DNA of 11,143 nucleotides from JBILCM01 sp044353165 (GTDB taxonomy: Bacteria > Bacillota > Bacilli > Paenibacillales > YIM-B00363). Below are positions 1-6,331 of this stretch, piece by piece. Every line of letters starts with the position of its first letter. Within the stretch, counting starts at the first letter, position 1. The stretch is from contig JBILCM010000069.1 in assembly GCA_044353165.1 (NCBI GenBank), forward strand, positions 1 through 11,143, written 5' to 3'. A program made the translations under genes and the position numbers. The notes below the pieces were generated by a model, which saw nothing but the letters and a program-made list of their open reading frames with translations, searched no databases and had not been told where the DNA came from.

Positions 1-985
1 CTAGGACCAATTGTTGTTGCGAATAACGAACCGGTTGGGGTGCAAAATGGTGCGCATCACTCTCGAAAGCGATCAATTGAAAATAACTATGTTCGGCCAT
101 ATTGCGCAATGCGATGGCGACGGCCCGCTTAGCTTGCGTCAGCTTCTCACCACTCATCGACCCGGAAATATCGATGAGGAATGTATATTCGACCGGTTGC
201 GGCGCGATCTCTTCTGGGCCTGAGTAACTCCAGTCGGGAATAATATGGATTTGCGCATGAGACACCGCATCGAGCCCACGATGACCATCCGTGATGAAGG
301 AGCTCTCATCCTCCTCTTCGAGCATGGCCGTCAGTACGAAATCCCGATCCAATCCATGATCATCGCGAGACAGATTGATTCTCCAATCGCCGCGCTCGAG
401 TGAAATTTCGATCGGATGCGTTGGGGACGACACTTTCTTAATGCCTGCCGAGGCGGACAAGGTGATGACTAATTTCAGCGGATACGTGGCTCCTCCTCTA
501 GGAGGGGCGATCACGCGGTGAGATGGTTTGTACCGCGGCGCAATGACGGTCGGCAACATCCAGCGCAATTCTTGATCGGTGGCGGTCAGCACTTGGATGT
601 ATGTCAAGGTGATGGAGGCTTGCTCGCCCGGCAGCAGATGGCCCAGGGACAGTTGAAACTGATTCGAATCTTTGTGCTCCAACAAGACCCCGGTGTCGCC
701 ATGCTTAATCGCTTCTTGATATTGGCGGTGCGCCTCTTCCTTCTCACGGAACTCGCCTTTAATTTCTTTATCCCCGATCCTCGCATGAAATCCCGTCACT
801 TGGGCATCTGTAGGGAGTGGGAAAATGTAGATGGCTTCAATCGTGCGCTTTCCTTCATTCATATACTGCTGGGTCACGGCCACTTCTGCGTAATGCGCAT
901 CAAGACGAGCCTTCACCTCGACAAGTTTGAGCGGACAAGTGATTGTCACGGCTCGTTGGTCACGAATACCGGCATGTTCGATCAT
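1..985 (-). CDS. VIT and von Willebrand A domain protein, 3' part cut by window edge
   Basis: An open frame of 328 codons runs from an ATG at 985 to the window edge without a stop, so the C-terminal part is missing. Residues about 10-135 look like a VIT domain (vault/inter-alpha-trypsin type), with the typical stretches VTQQYMNEG, FPLPTDAQVTGF and LPGEQASITLTY. From about residue 265 a vWA domain begins, with the metal-binding MIDAS motif D272-x-S274-x-S276 (DISGSMSGEK). No signal peptide is visible at the N-terminus, so a cytoplasmic protein is likely. Proteins of this build are thought to bind other proteins through the metal site; no enzymatic role can be read. The ribosome site AGGAGGGG lies inside the last codons of the upstream MerR gene, and only 3 bases separate the MerR stop from this ATG, so translation is probably coupled and the two form an operon. 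The family call is firm; the biological role is unknown. Confidence 0.9.
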   Translation of the reverse strand, partial: MIEHAGIRDQRAVTITCPLKLVEVKARLDAHYAEVAVTQQYMNEGKRTIEAIYIFPLPTDAQVTGFHARIGDKEIKGEFREKEEAHRQYQEAIKHGDTGVLLEHKDSNQFQLSLGHLLPGEQASITLTYIQVLTATDQELRWMLPTVIAPRYKPSHRVIAPPRGGATYPLKLVITLSASAGIKKVSSPTHPIEISLERGDWRINLSRDDHGLDRDFVLTAMLEEEDESSFITDGHRGLDAVSHAQIHIIPDWSYSGPEEIAPQPVEYTFLIDISGSMSGEKLTQAKRAVAIALRNMAEHSYFQLIAFESDAHHFAPQPVRYSQQQLVL

Positions 986-988
986 GGG

Positions 989-1480
989 TTACCCCTCCTT
1001 TAATAATTTCTCAGCATAGGCATACAATTGATTGGCAAGTTGTTGCGCCTTCGGATCGTTCGACGGTACGTGGATTTCCACACCGTGTGCGATGGTGATA
1101 CGTTGATAAGCAATCCCGAGCTTTCCTTGTTGCTGCGGCGTGGAAGTCCCGTTCGGTAATTCCGGCTCGGAAGGGAGTCCCCATCCGTTACCATCTTTAG
1201 GAATTGGGGGTGGTTCTGTCCCGCTTCTACCGATCATCTCCTGCACTTGCGCATACGTCATGCTCGTTAATTGTTTTTTAATCTGTTCGAGTGGCCAGAA
1301 TGCATCTTGCCAACGCTTAATGAGCAGAATACGCGCAAGATGCTCCTCACGATACGTCGTGCCTAGCCCCGCGCCATCCGGTGGCGGCAACAATCCGCGC
1401 GCCATGTAATAATGGATGGTGCGCCGCGTCACACCCGACTTCTCCGCCAGCTCGCTGATGCGATATTCTTCACGTCCCAT
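989..1480 (-). CDS. MerR-family transcriptional regulator
   Basis: Protein of 163 residues. The N-terminus holds a MerR winged helix-turn-helix: YRISELAEKSGVTRRTIHYY, then a wing with a GLLPPP turn and the TTYREEHLARI segment, followed by a helical stretch to about residue 85. A proline-rich linker (TEPPPIPK) leads to a short C-terminal part containing RITIAHGVEIHVPS. No cysteine cluster for metal sensing is seen. An upstream in-frame GTG at 1489 is possible, but the purine-rich ribosome site would touch it directly; from the ATG at 1480 the GAGGGGG site sits at normal distance, so 1480 is preferred. The gene is followed at once by the VIT-vWA gene, suggesting that the regulator controls that protein and itself. 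The signal sensed is not visible. Confidence 0.9.
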   Translation of the reverse strand: MGREEYRISELAEKSGVTRRTIHYYMARGLLPPPDGAGLGTTYREEHLARILLIKRWQDAFWPLEQIKKQLTSMTYAQVQEMIGRSGTEPPPIPKDGNGWGLPSEPELPNGTSTPQQQGKLGIAYQRITIAHGVEIHVPSNDPKAQQLANQLYAYAEKLLKEG

Positions 1481-1517
1481 CTGTTGCACCCCCTCGTCTC
1501 AACTTCGTATGGCACTC

Positions 1518-1546
1518 ATTATACTACTGTTACGTAATGGTGTAAA
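1518..1546 (-). promoter_or_regulatory. Promoter of the MerR/VIT-vWA operon with palindromic spacer
   Basis: On the minus strand a -35 box TTTACA (1541-1546) and a perfect -10 box TATAAT (1518-1523) are separated by 17 bases, good for the housekeeping sigma factor. The spacer holds the perfect 8-base palindrome TTACGTAA (1530-1537), the place where MerR-type regulators bind. MerR-activated promoters usually have 19-20 base spacers; with 17 here the regulator may act as an autorepressor instead. The promoter boxes are clear; the operator role is inferred. Confidence 0.65.
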
Positions 1547-1556
1547 GTTAGGAGTA

Positions 1557-1580
1557 AAAAAGAACCCCGTGGGGGTTTTT
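1557..1580 (-). terminator. Rho-independent terminator after the sulfatase gene
   Basis: A hairpin with stem AACCCC/GGGGTT and a 3-base loop (1563-1577) is followed on the minus strand by TTCTTTTTT. It lies 23 bases beyond the sulfatase stop and just before the MerR promoter, so it separates the two minus-strand transcription units. A short T run also follows on the plus strand, so it may work in both directions. Confidence 0.7.
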
Positions 1581-1602
1581 GCGTATCCATCCGGGGCCGC
1601 TG

Positions 1603-2988
1603 TTAATGTTGTATTTTGGAAACCTTTTTCCCATCGATTCGCAGTTCTTCAATGGTCGTTCTTCGTTGCTCGCTAGATCTTGGCACCGCAGAACGGATCG
1701 GCACTGCTTGCTCGCCCGCTTCCTGCATACGCGCTGTTAATCTGCGTTTCAAGTCTTCCGCAACCTCGCGGTACGAATCAATGCCCACCAGATTGACCAA
1801 CTCGTAAGGGTCCGCCTGCAGATCGTAGAGCGCCTCCTCCATGTATTCTTCGGCACTCGGTGCACCCCATCCGTTCTGTCCGGGCGCAGATACCGCATAT
1901 TTCCAGCGAGATGTACGAACTGCCCTGCCGATCTGGGATTCGCTGATTTGGATAAAAACTTCTTCCGGCCAATCCTTGGCTTCCTTGCGGACGAGCGGAA
2001 CGATCGATCGTCCTTGCATCGAAGCAGGAACAGGGATGCTAGCTGCGTCAAGAAGCGTAGGCGGGAGATCTATAAGACTCACAAGCTTCCGCAGTTGTCC
2101 GCCTTCCATAAAGCCTGGACCGTACAGGGCTGTCGGCACTCGGATGGAACTGTCGTGCGCGCTTCGCTTGTATTCGCCATTGCGCGTCTTGAAGTGGCAA
2201 CCGTGGTCTGAAGTATAGAGAATAATCGTATTGTCCGTCAAATCAAGACTCTTTAGGGCATCCATCAGTCGTCCTAGTGCTTCATCCAACCGTTTTACCA
2301 TCCCATAATACCCGCCAAGATGCTGAGCCGCAGTCCCACCGAGCGCCTTCAGATCCGGGGGCGTCCATCGGTCGGTATACATGGCTTCGTATCCATCCGG
2401 TGCGGGATAGTTGTCCAAGTGATTCTGATGATGTGGTTCAATAAAAGAAATAAACAAAAAGAAAGGATCATCTTTGTTTTGATCAATGTAACGTATCGCC
2501 GCATCGGCTAGCGCATCCACCCGATAACCAGGCAGCTTAACTTCCTTACCCTCGTTGTCATATACGACAGTGCTGTAAGCGTCAGAGGAGAATTCAAGCA
2601 GATTTGCCGCTAACCAATACTCATAACCGCCTCGATCCTCTTGGGGTACGGGTTCCTGTTTCGAAAGATGCCACTTCCCGATATAACCTGTGTGGTATCC
2701 AAACTCCTTGAAGTAATGTGCCAATGTTCGTTCTTGGTGTGGAAGCGGAATTCCATTCTTATAACAGCCCGTTTCCGTCGCATAACGACCTGTCTGAAGG
2801 CAAGAACGAGCCGGACCACATACGGGCTGGCAGGTGTAGCTGTGGAATACGTTCGTTCCTTCCCGCGCCATCCGGTCGAAATTTGGTGTCAACCCCAGAG
2901 GATTCCCGTGTATCCCTGTAGTATCCGCACGCTGTTGATCGGTAAAAAATACGATGACATTCGGTTGCTGTCCCGTGTTTCTTCTCAT
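1603..2988 (-). CDS. Type I (formylglycine) sulfatase
   Basis: Protein of 461 residues, the usual size for a bacterial arylsulfatase-like enzyme of the alkaline phosphatase superfamily. It should remove sulfate esters from an organic substrate, probably a sulfated sugar. The signature C-x-P-x-R-x4-TG is present as CGPARSCLQTG (residues 57-67), so C57 is the residue converted to formylglycine by a maturase, which is not in this window. Other expected active-site residues are visible: D17-Q18 near the N-terminus (FFTDQQRAD), K105 and H107 (GKWHLSK), H186-H187 in IEPHHQNH, D261-H262 (YTSDHGCHF) and K274. The second metal ligand position is Q18 rather than D, as in many sulfatases. No signal peptide is seen, so the enzyme is probably cytoplasmic and acts on imported small substrates. 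The ATG at 2988 follows AAGGAG at 7 bases. It is divergent from an AraC-type regulator and followed by a terminator. The exact substrate cannot be read. Confidence 0.93.
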   Translation of the reverse strand: MRRNTGQQPNVIVFFTDQQRADTTGIHGNPLGLTPNFDRMAREGTNVFHSYTCQPVCGPARSCLQTGRYATETGCYKNGIPLPHQERTLAHYFKEFGYHTGYIGKWHLSKQEPVPQEDRGGYEYWLAANLLEFSSDAYSTVVYDNEGKEVKLPGYRVDALADAAIRYIDQNKDDPFFLFISFIEPHHQNHLDNYPAPDGYEAMYTDRWTPPDLKALGGTAAQHLGGYYGMVKRLDEALGRLMDALKSLDLTDNTIILYTSDHGCHFKTRNGEYKRSAHDSSIRVPTALYGPGFMEGGQLRKLVSLIDLPPTLLDAASIPVPASMQGRSIVPLVRKEAKDWPEEVFIQISESQIGRAVRTSRWKYAVSAPGQNGWGAPSAEEYMEEALYDLQADPYELVNLVGIDSYREVAEDLKRRLTARMQEAGEQAVPIRSAVPRSSEQRRTTIEELRIDGKKVSKIQH

Positions 2989-3096
2989 ATCTCCACTCCT
3001 TATCCCCTTGTTTAGCTAAAGTATAATGACTAAATTGGGATTTTATTAGGGGGAATTCAACGATATAATAGGACAAAATGAAGACGGAGGCAACTC
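2989..3096. promoter_or_regulatory. Divergent promoter region of sulfatase and AraC-type regulator
   Basis: The 108 bases between the two divergent starts are AT-rich. They contain a perfect 10-base palindrome TTTAGCTAAA (3011-3020), a plus-strand TATAAT (3064-3069) suited to the regulator gene, and a minus-strand TATACT (3020-3025) suited to the sulfatase. The matching -35 boxes are poor on both sides, which fits promoters that depend on an activator. Ribosome sites AAGGAG (sulfatase) and GGAGG (regulator) are clear. Binding by the neighbouring AraC protein is inferred. Confidence 0.45.
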
Positions 3097-3963
3097 ATGG
3101 ATTATCGATGGCACTCATCCTCGGTGCGAGCGTTCGACATCACCTTCCACTTCGCCTTTGATTGGCAGCGTGAGGCTGATTGGAATTTTACGAACTACCG
3201 CGTTCCAGCCACAACGTTCTGGTATATTCTTGGGGGAGAACGTATCCTCGAAGCAAGAGGGCTTCGTGTTCCCATACGACCAGGCCAATTCATCGCTTTG
3301 CCGAACGAAACCTCCGTCTCTACCTATCACGCAGGACCGCACGCCCCAATCCAATATTTATCAATGGGCATTCGTGCCTTGAACAGCGGCGTTGACTGGA
3401 TTGTTCGATACGGCATCCCTCTTACAATGACCCCTGATGATAGCGTTGTTCAAATTGAATTTCTACAGATATGGCGGCAACTAGCCAATGTTTATGCAAC
3501 AAAGGAACCGCAGTGGCAGAACACTGCCGAACAGGCAGCATTTAATTTATACTGGGAAGGCCGAGTCAAGCAGTGGCTATCTTGCGCAACACGGCTCGCA
3601 TCCCCCTTCATGTCCAATCCGAATCCAGAAGTCGATGAGCGAATTCGGGAAGCATGCGCATACATACAAAGCCGCTATCATGAAGATGTGAAAGTACAAG
3701 AAATTGCCAAGCACGTCGCGCTCAGCGAGGGGCATCTTCGATCGTTGTTCCGCCAAACAATGTGTATGTCGCCTAATCAATATCGGCTACAGGTGCGCAT
3801 GGATCGCGCGAAGGAATTACTCATGGATCGAAGCCTTTCCTTAGCCGATGTTGCAGACCGATTGGGTTATGACGATCAAAGTTATTTCATTCGTTTGTTC
3901 CGCCATCGGGAAGGGTTCACACCATCAGCCTACCGCAAGCGGGGTGTAACCCACGAAATATAG
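3097..3963 (+). CDS. AraC-family transcriptional regulator
   Basis: Protein of 288 residues, normal for the family. Residues about 10-105 resemble a cupin-type sensing domain (FWYILGGERI, PGQFIALPN), and residues about 181-282 form the double helix-turn-helix of AraC/XylS proteins: VQEIAKHVALSEGHLRSLFR for the first and LADVADRLGYDDQSYFIRLF for the second, closed by the usual FTPSAYRK end. It probably senses a small sugar-like molecule and activates the divergent sulfatase gene. The ATG at 3097 follows GGAGG at 6-7 bases. It is the only clear plus-strand gene in the window. The effector is unknown, and control of the sulfatase is inferred from the divergent arrangement. Confidence 0.93.
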   Translation: MDYRWHSSSVRAFDITFHFAFDWQREADWNFTNYRVPATTFWYILGGERILEARGLRVPIRPGQFIALPNETSVSTYHAGPHAPIQYLSMGIRALNSGVDWIVRYGIPLTMTPDDSVVQIEFLQIWRQLANVYATKEPQWQNTAEQAAFNLYWEGRVKQWLSCATRLASPFMSNPNPEVDERIREACAYIQSRYHEDVKVQEIAKHVALSEGHLRSLFRQTMCMSPNQYRLQVRMDRAKELLMDRSLSLADVADRLGYDDQSYFIRLFRHREGFTPSAYRKRGVTHEI

Positions 3964-4023
3964 GGATGGTTCGAACATGATATGCCACCTGTATCGATCT
4001 AATTGTTCGTTAAATGGACCTTA

Positions 4024-4256
4024 TCATCTTTCTCTGGAATACTCACTCAGCGTATGACTGATTTCTTGCAGAGAATAGGTGCCTTGAGCAATATCAACTA
4101 TAAACTCGACCGCATTTTCGCAATCCATGTGCACTGAGTAACCATTGAGTAACAAGAAAGATTAGCATCCGCTCCAAAGAGACTTTGCTCAGGTCGATAT
4201 ACTGCGGATTCGAGTAAACCGTGATCTTTCACGCCTGCTTGCTCTATGTCGTTCAG
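4024..4256 (-). pseudogene. Remnant of a Doc-like (Fic fold) toxin lacking its catalytic motif
   Basis: Read on the minus strand from 4256, one frame gives LNDIEQAGVKDHGLLESAVY and continues with RPEQSLFGADA. From 4161 another frame gives SFLLLNGYSVHMDCENAVEF and then IVDIAQG, ending YSRER and a TGA at 4024-4026. Both parts align with the intact Doc-like protein at 5271-5660 (residues 21-51 and 86-127). The segment in between, about 34 codons with the HxFx(N)GNKR catalytic motif, has been lost in a roughly 100-base deletion that also shifts the frame. The first 20 residues are gone too. This is a dead toxin gene of the same family as its intact neighbour, not a short functional protein. Confidence 0.8.
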
Positions 4257-4270
4257 AGTAGGTCGTCATG

Positions 4271-4405
4271 TCATCGATGTTCAAATACAGCAAAGAATGC
4301 TTCAAGCACTTCCTGCCTAATGTTGTTCGGAATTTGAATTTCACCACGGTCATTCTCATGAAATTCGATCTCATCACCCTGCACGACATTCAGTTTCTCA
4401 GCTAA
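4271..4405 (-). pseudogene. Remnant of an AbrB/MazE-like antitoxin
   Basis: The minus-strand frame from 4405 reads LAEKLNVVQGDEIEFHEN, continues to PNNIRQEVLEAFFAVFEH, and ends in TGA at 4271-4273. It matches residues 35 to about 83 of the intact antitoxin at 5663-5953. Eight residues corresponding to RKLRQNKL are missing, as are the N-terminal DNA-binding strands and the C-terminus; the latter reappears in another frame as IDDMT. It has no start or ribosome site of its own and abuts the end of the MNT gene. It lies directly upstream of the Doc remnant, in the same order as the intact pair, so both come from one decayed module. Confidence 0.78.
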
Positions 4406-4727
4406 CCTGTATCGGTATCTCAATACCCGTATTAATAATCTCCGCCACAATGCCTAATCGCTCATCGTATTCTTTGTCAGTGAAAGCAACTGGCTCTAAG
4501 TCTATTTTATACTCCATCGCATGCATCAGCAGAAAAGTAATTCCTTCTACTCGGGTTTTCCCTTCGAAGTACTCCGAAAAGATAGCTAGATCGACATCGC
4601 TGGTAGGATTGCTGTTCCCTTGAGCGTAGGATCCGAACAGGACTACTTTTTTGATCGGAATTTGTTTACCAATTTTATTAACGAATGCGTGGATAACGTT
4701 TGTTACATCTTGAGAGATTGGAGCCAT
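4398..4727 (-). CDS. MNT-type minimal nucleotidyltransferase (antitoxin of a HEPN-MNT pair)
   Basis: Protein of 109 residues with the nucleotidyltransferase signature GSYAQGNSNPTSDVDLAIF: G32-S33, catalytic D44 and D46, and a third carboxylate at D76 (KIDLEPVAF). Size and motifs fit MntA-like proteins, which in known type VII systems transfer AMP to the partner HEPN toxin and neutralise it. All catalytic residues are present, so the protein could be active. The ATG at 4727 follows GGGAGG at 7 bases; that site lies within the last codons of the HEPN pseudogene, with which it overlaps by 25 bases. The last residues (PIQVS) run into the junction with the AbrB remnant, so the extreme C-terminus may have been changed by a deletion. 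Its toxin partner is broken, leaving an orphan antitoxin. Confidence 0.87.
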   Translation of the reverse strand: MAPISQDVTNVIHAFVNKIGKQIPIKKVVLFGSYAQGNSNPTSDVDLAIFSEYFEGKTRVEGITFLLMHAMEYKIDLEPVAFTDKEYDERLGIVAEIINTGIEIPIQVS

Positions 4728-5110
4728 ACGAACACCTCCCTCGCTGTTTGCAATATTTCGTTCGCTTTTTCTTTGGATACTGCGACCGAAAGTTTTTATC
4801 TGTAGGATGGGTACCGCTCTGAAATATAATAAGCGAGTAACTCAGCAAAAAAAGGTGCATATTGAGATTCTCGTTCTCATACCCGATCGTTATTCTCAAA
4901 AACCGTCATAAAAATCGTATAGATATTATGCGTTCGAGGCGGCTCTTGATCCAAAAACCACACATAAAGACCTTTAACCAGTTTCTCGATGGCTTGTTGG
5001 CACATAAACGCAACATAGAGATACCTTCCTGATTTTAACATTGCATCAGCCGTATCTAAGTCATATTGATCGATATCCGCCCAATGCTCCTATTTATCAT
5101 GTTTGTTCAA
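4703..5110 (-). pseudogene. HEPN-domain toxin gene inactivated by three in-frame stops
   Basis: A single minus-strand frame of 136 codons from a TTG at 5110 to a TAA at 4703-4705 reads as a HEPN protein: EHWADIDQYDLDTADAMLKS, GRYLYVAFMCQQAIEKLVKG, LYVWFLDQEPPRTHNI, then ISERYPSY and KEKANEILQTAREVFVWL. It is interrupted by TAG at codon 7, TGA at codon 78 and TAA at codon 105, with no frameshift over the full length. The overlap of its end with the MNT start is the normal arrangement of HEPN-MNT operons. The piece between codon 77 and codon 105 is also the most diverged. GGAGG lies upstream of the TTG. The gene cannot make a full toxin unless all three stops are read through, which is unlikely. 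Confidence 0.85.
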
Positions 5111-5135
5111 TGTGCTACACACCTCCATACACTGC

Positions 5136-5160
5136 ATTATACTAATTAAGCTTGTATAAT
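5136..5160. promoter_or_regulatory. Inverted repeat at the HEPN-MNT promoter
   Basis: The 7-base arms ATTATAC (5136-5142) and GTATAAT (5154-5160) are separated by 11 bases. The left arm contains the minus-strand -10 box TATAAT, placed about 26 bases ahead of the HEPN start region. No good -35 box is seen. The layout suggests an operator of an autoregulated toxin-antitoxin operon; this is inference. Confidence 0.4.
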
Positions 5161-5172
5161 ACCTCGGAAGTC

Positions 5173-5245
5173 AGGTTAGGAGAGTCGAATTCCTGTCCGA
5201 AGATAACGCAACTTGTACTTCTACGTTTGTAGTCGCGGTTTTGTT
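5173..5245 (-). repeat. Diverged copy of the ssrA 3' tail (old attachment site)
   Basis: Aligned without gaps to 7388-7460 of ssrA, 58 of 73 bases match by hand count. The block GTTATCTTCGGACAGG and the AAAACCGCGACTAC block are kept. The T-arm is damaged (stem half AGGAA against CTCCT, one mismatch) and the acceptor side no longer reads CGCCTCC. A short CTAC/GTAG stem is kept while its loop differs, so the copy may come from another organism's tmRNA rather than from local decay. It starts 25 bases after the Doc toxin stop. No 5' tmRNA part is present, so it cannot be a working tmRNA. Confidence 0.85.
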
Positions 5246-5270
5246 GTCCCTCAAGCAAGCGCCTTCTCCT

Positions 5271-5660
5271 CTATTCTAAGGAATATCTTGCAAGAACCCG
5301 TTTAATTTCATCGAATGAAAGCACCCCTCTGGCAATATCAACGATAAACTCAACGGCAAATTCCCGCTCCATCGTTAATTGATAACCATTTATCCGTAAG
5401 AACGATTTCGTAACCAGATAAGCGGTTCTCTTATTCCCATTATGAAAGCAATGATTCTTTACTAAAGATTCCAGTAATGCGGTAGCCTTATCAAACACGT
5501 TCGGATAGGCATCCTCCCCAAACAATGATTGCTGCGGCCTATGGATTGCAGAGTCCAACAATGAGTGGTCTTTCACACCTGCCTGCTGTGCATCGTTCAT
5601 TCTCTTCATCATAAAGTAATGCGCCGCAATTACCTCTTCTTTGGTCAGAAATATTATCAT
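5271..5660 (-). CDS. doc: Doc-like toxin with Fic fold
   Basis: Protein of 129 residues, the normal Doc size. The catalytic motif is HCFHNGNKRT (residues 70-79) with H70, F72, G75, N76, K77 and R78 present; N74 stands where many Fic proteins have D or E, a common variant in Doc-like proteins. Doc of phage P1 phosphorylates elongation factor EF-Tu and stops translation, and the same reaction is plausible here. The ATG at 5660 is 2 bases after the stop of the AbrB-like antitoxin gene, so the genes are co-transcribed and probably coupled. The frame is intact, so the toxin can be active. It is followed 25 bases later by a copy of the ssrA tail. The family is secure; the use of doc as a name rests on similarity only. 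Confidence 0.9.
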   Translation of the reverse strand: MIIFLTKEEVIAAHYFMMKRMNDAQQAGVKDHSLLDSAIHRPQQSLFGEDAYPNVFDKATALLESLVKNHCFHNGNKRTAYLVTKSFLRINGYQLTMEREFAVEFIVDIARGVLSFDEIKRVLARYSLE

Positions 5661-5662
5661 CG

Positions 5663-5953
5663 TTAGCGATCCCTCAGATCATCAAGAATGCCCTCGTCCT
5701 CCTGAAAGACGTCATAGAAAGCCTCTAAAACCTCAGGACGCACATTCTCGGGCAGCTTGTTTTGCCGAAGTTTCCTTATCAGAATATCGCCGTGCTGATT
5801 CTCAATGAACTCAAGCTCTTCTCCTGGGCTCACGCTGAGTTTCTCCGCAAGTTCTTTAGGTAAGCTCACGCCTAGACTGTTACCCATACGACCAATTTTG
5901 CGAGTGTACCGCTTTTCCTGCTTTTTTTCTTTCACTTTGACCACACCATCCAC
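5663..5953 (-). CDS. AbrB/MazE-like antitoxin of the Doc pair
   Basis: Protein of 96 residues. Residues about 18-60 form an AbrB/SpoVT swapped-hairpin DNA-binding domain: RKIGRMGNSLGVSLPKELAE followed by KLSVSPGEELEFIENQHGDI. The C-terminal part (PENVRPEVLEAFYDVFQEDE) is likely the region that covers the toxin. The start is GTG at 5953, with AGGAGGAG 7 bases ahead; the lysine-rich N-terminus is short and may be a tail. It precedes the toxin by 2 bases. The role as antitoxin and repressor is inferred from family and order. The usual partner in phage P1 is Phd; AbrB-type partners are also known for Doc-like toxins. Confidence 0.88.
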   Translation of the reverse strand: MDGVVKVKEKKQEKRYTRKIGRMGNSLGVSLPKELAEKLSVSPGEELEFIENQHGDILIRKLRQNKLPENVRPEVLEAFYDVFQEDEGILDDLRDR

Positions 5954-6007
5954 TTGTTATCTCCTCCTATAGTATGATCAACTTACAACTGTGAATACAT
6001 CAATAAA

Positions 6008-6030
6008 TACTAACGTTAATACGTACTAAC
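6008..6030. promoter_or_regulatory. Direct repeat ahead of the antitoxin gene, possible operator
   Basis: TACTAAC occurs at 6008-6014 and 6024-6030, a 16-base period, within AT-rich DNA holding the small palindromes AACGTT and TACGTA. It lies 55-77 bases ahead of the antitoxin start and near a minus-strand TATAAT (about 6030-6040). The spacing of about one and a half helical turns fits repeated binding of an autoregulating antitoxin, but the role is inferred. Confidence 0.3.
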
Positions 6031-6060
6031 ATTATAACTGTACATTCAACTCTTGCATAG

Positions 6061-6088
6061 CAAAAACCCGACCTCGGGAGGTCGGGTT
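6061..6088 (-). terminator. Terminator following the second ssrA tail copy
   Basis: A strong hairpin AACCCGACCT (6065-6074), 4-base loop, AGGTCGGGTT (6079-6088) is followed on the minus strand by TTTTTGC. It sits 16 bases after the end of the tail copy at 6105, the same layout as at the true ssrA, but with an unrelated stem sequence. This suggests that a whole tail-plus-terminator unit was displaced here. Confidence 0.85.
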
Positions 6089-6104
6089 CTACAACGTAAT
6101 GGTA

Positions 6105-6180
6105 TGGAGGCGAGGGGAGTCGAACCCCTGTCCGAAGATAACGCCACACAAGCGTCTACGGGTGTAGTCGCGGTTTTGAT
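6105..6180 (-). repeat. Exact 76-base copy of the ssrA 3' tail (attachment site)
   Basis: Bases 6105-6180 are identical to 7385-7460, in the same orientation, and include the full T-arm, the acceptor strand CGCCTCC and the A after it. Similarity fades beyond 6180 (ATCATCTAG against GTCATCCAG) and stops at 6104, where the encoded CCA of ssrA is replaced by TAC. A tail duplicated at the far side of inserted DNA is what site-specific integration into ssrA leaves behind. It lacks the tmRNA 5' half and tag region, so it is no second tmRNA. Confidence 0.95.
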
Positions 6181-6220
6181 ATCATCTAGGTAAGCCCACA
6201 AAAAGGAGATCCTGAAAAAA

Positions 6221-6320
6221 CGAACACTGAGCAGAACAACATTTGAGACAAGGCCTCTCGGCAAGTAGCACTTCGTGCTCCACTTCATCTCAACATGTTT
6301 GACCTGCTCAGTGCTGGTGT
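6221..6320 (-). repeat. Hairpin repeat A
   Basis: Outer arms CACTGAGCAG (6225-6234) and CTGCTCAGTG (6304-6313) pair perfectly, and inner arms TTGAGA (6243-6248) and TCTCAA (6288-6293) pair as well. The centre carries a 27-base core (6260-6286) with an AGCAC-TTC-GTGCT hairpin. The same core occurs in repeat B, 107 bases further on. It lies between the DUF3800 gene and the ssrA tail copy and encodes no supported protein. It could be a structured RNA, a recombinase arm site or a small hairpin transposon remnant. Confidence 0.7.
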
Positions 6321-6331
6321 TGCATAAAATA

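Noticed and set aside
518..1003. Plus-strand open frame of 161 codons
   Set aside because: It lies opposite the VIT-vWA gene, whose domains and MIDAS motif are clear; no ribosome site or family features.
3964..4023. Terminator after the AraC-type gene from CGAACA/TGTTCG
   Set aside because: The arms are 6 bases with a loop of over 25 bases and no T run; a fourth ssrA tail was also looked for here and not found.
4189..4389. Minus-strand open frame of 66 codons
   Set aside because: It is an off-frame reading through the AbrB-Doc remnant; the in-frame pieces match the neighbouring module.
5173..5245. A tRNA gene
   Set aside because: It has only a T-arm-like part and aligns throughout with the tmRNA tail; no anticodon arm or acceptor pairing.
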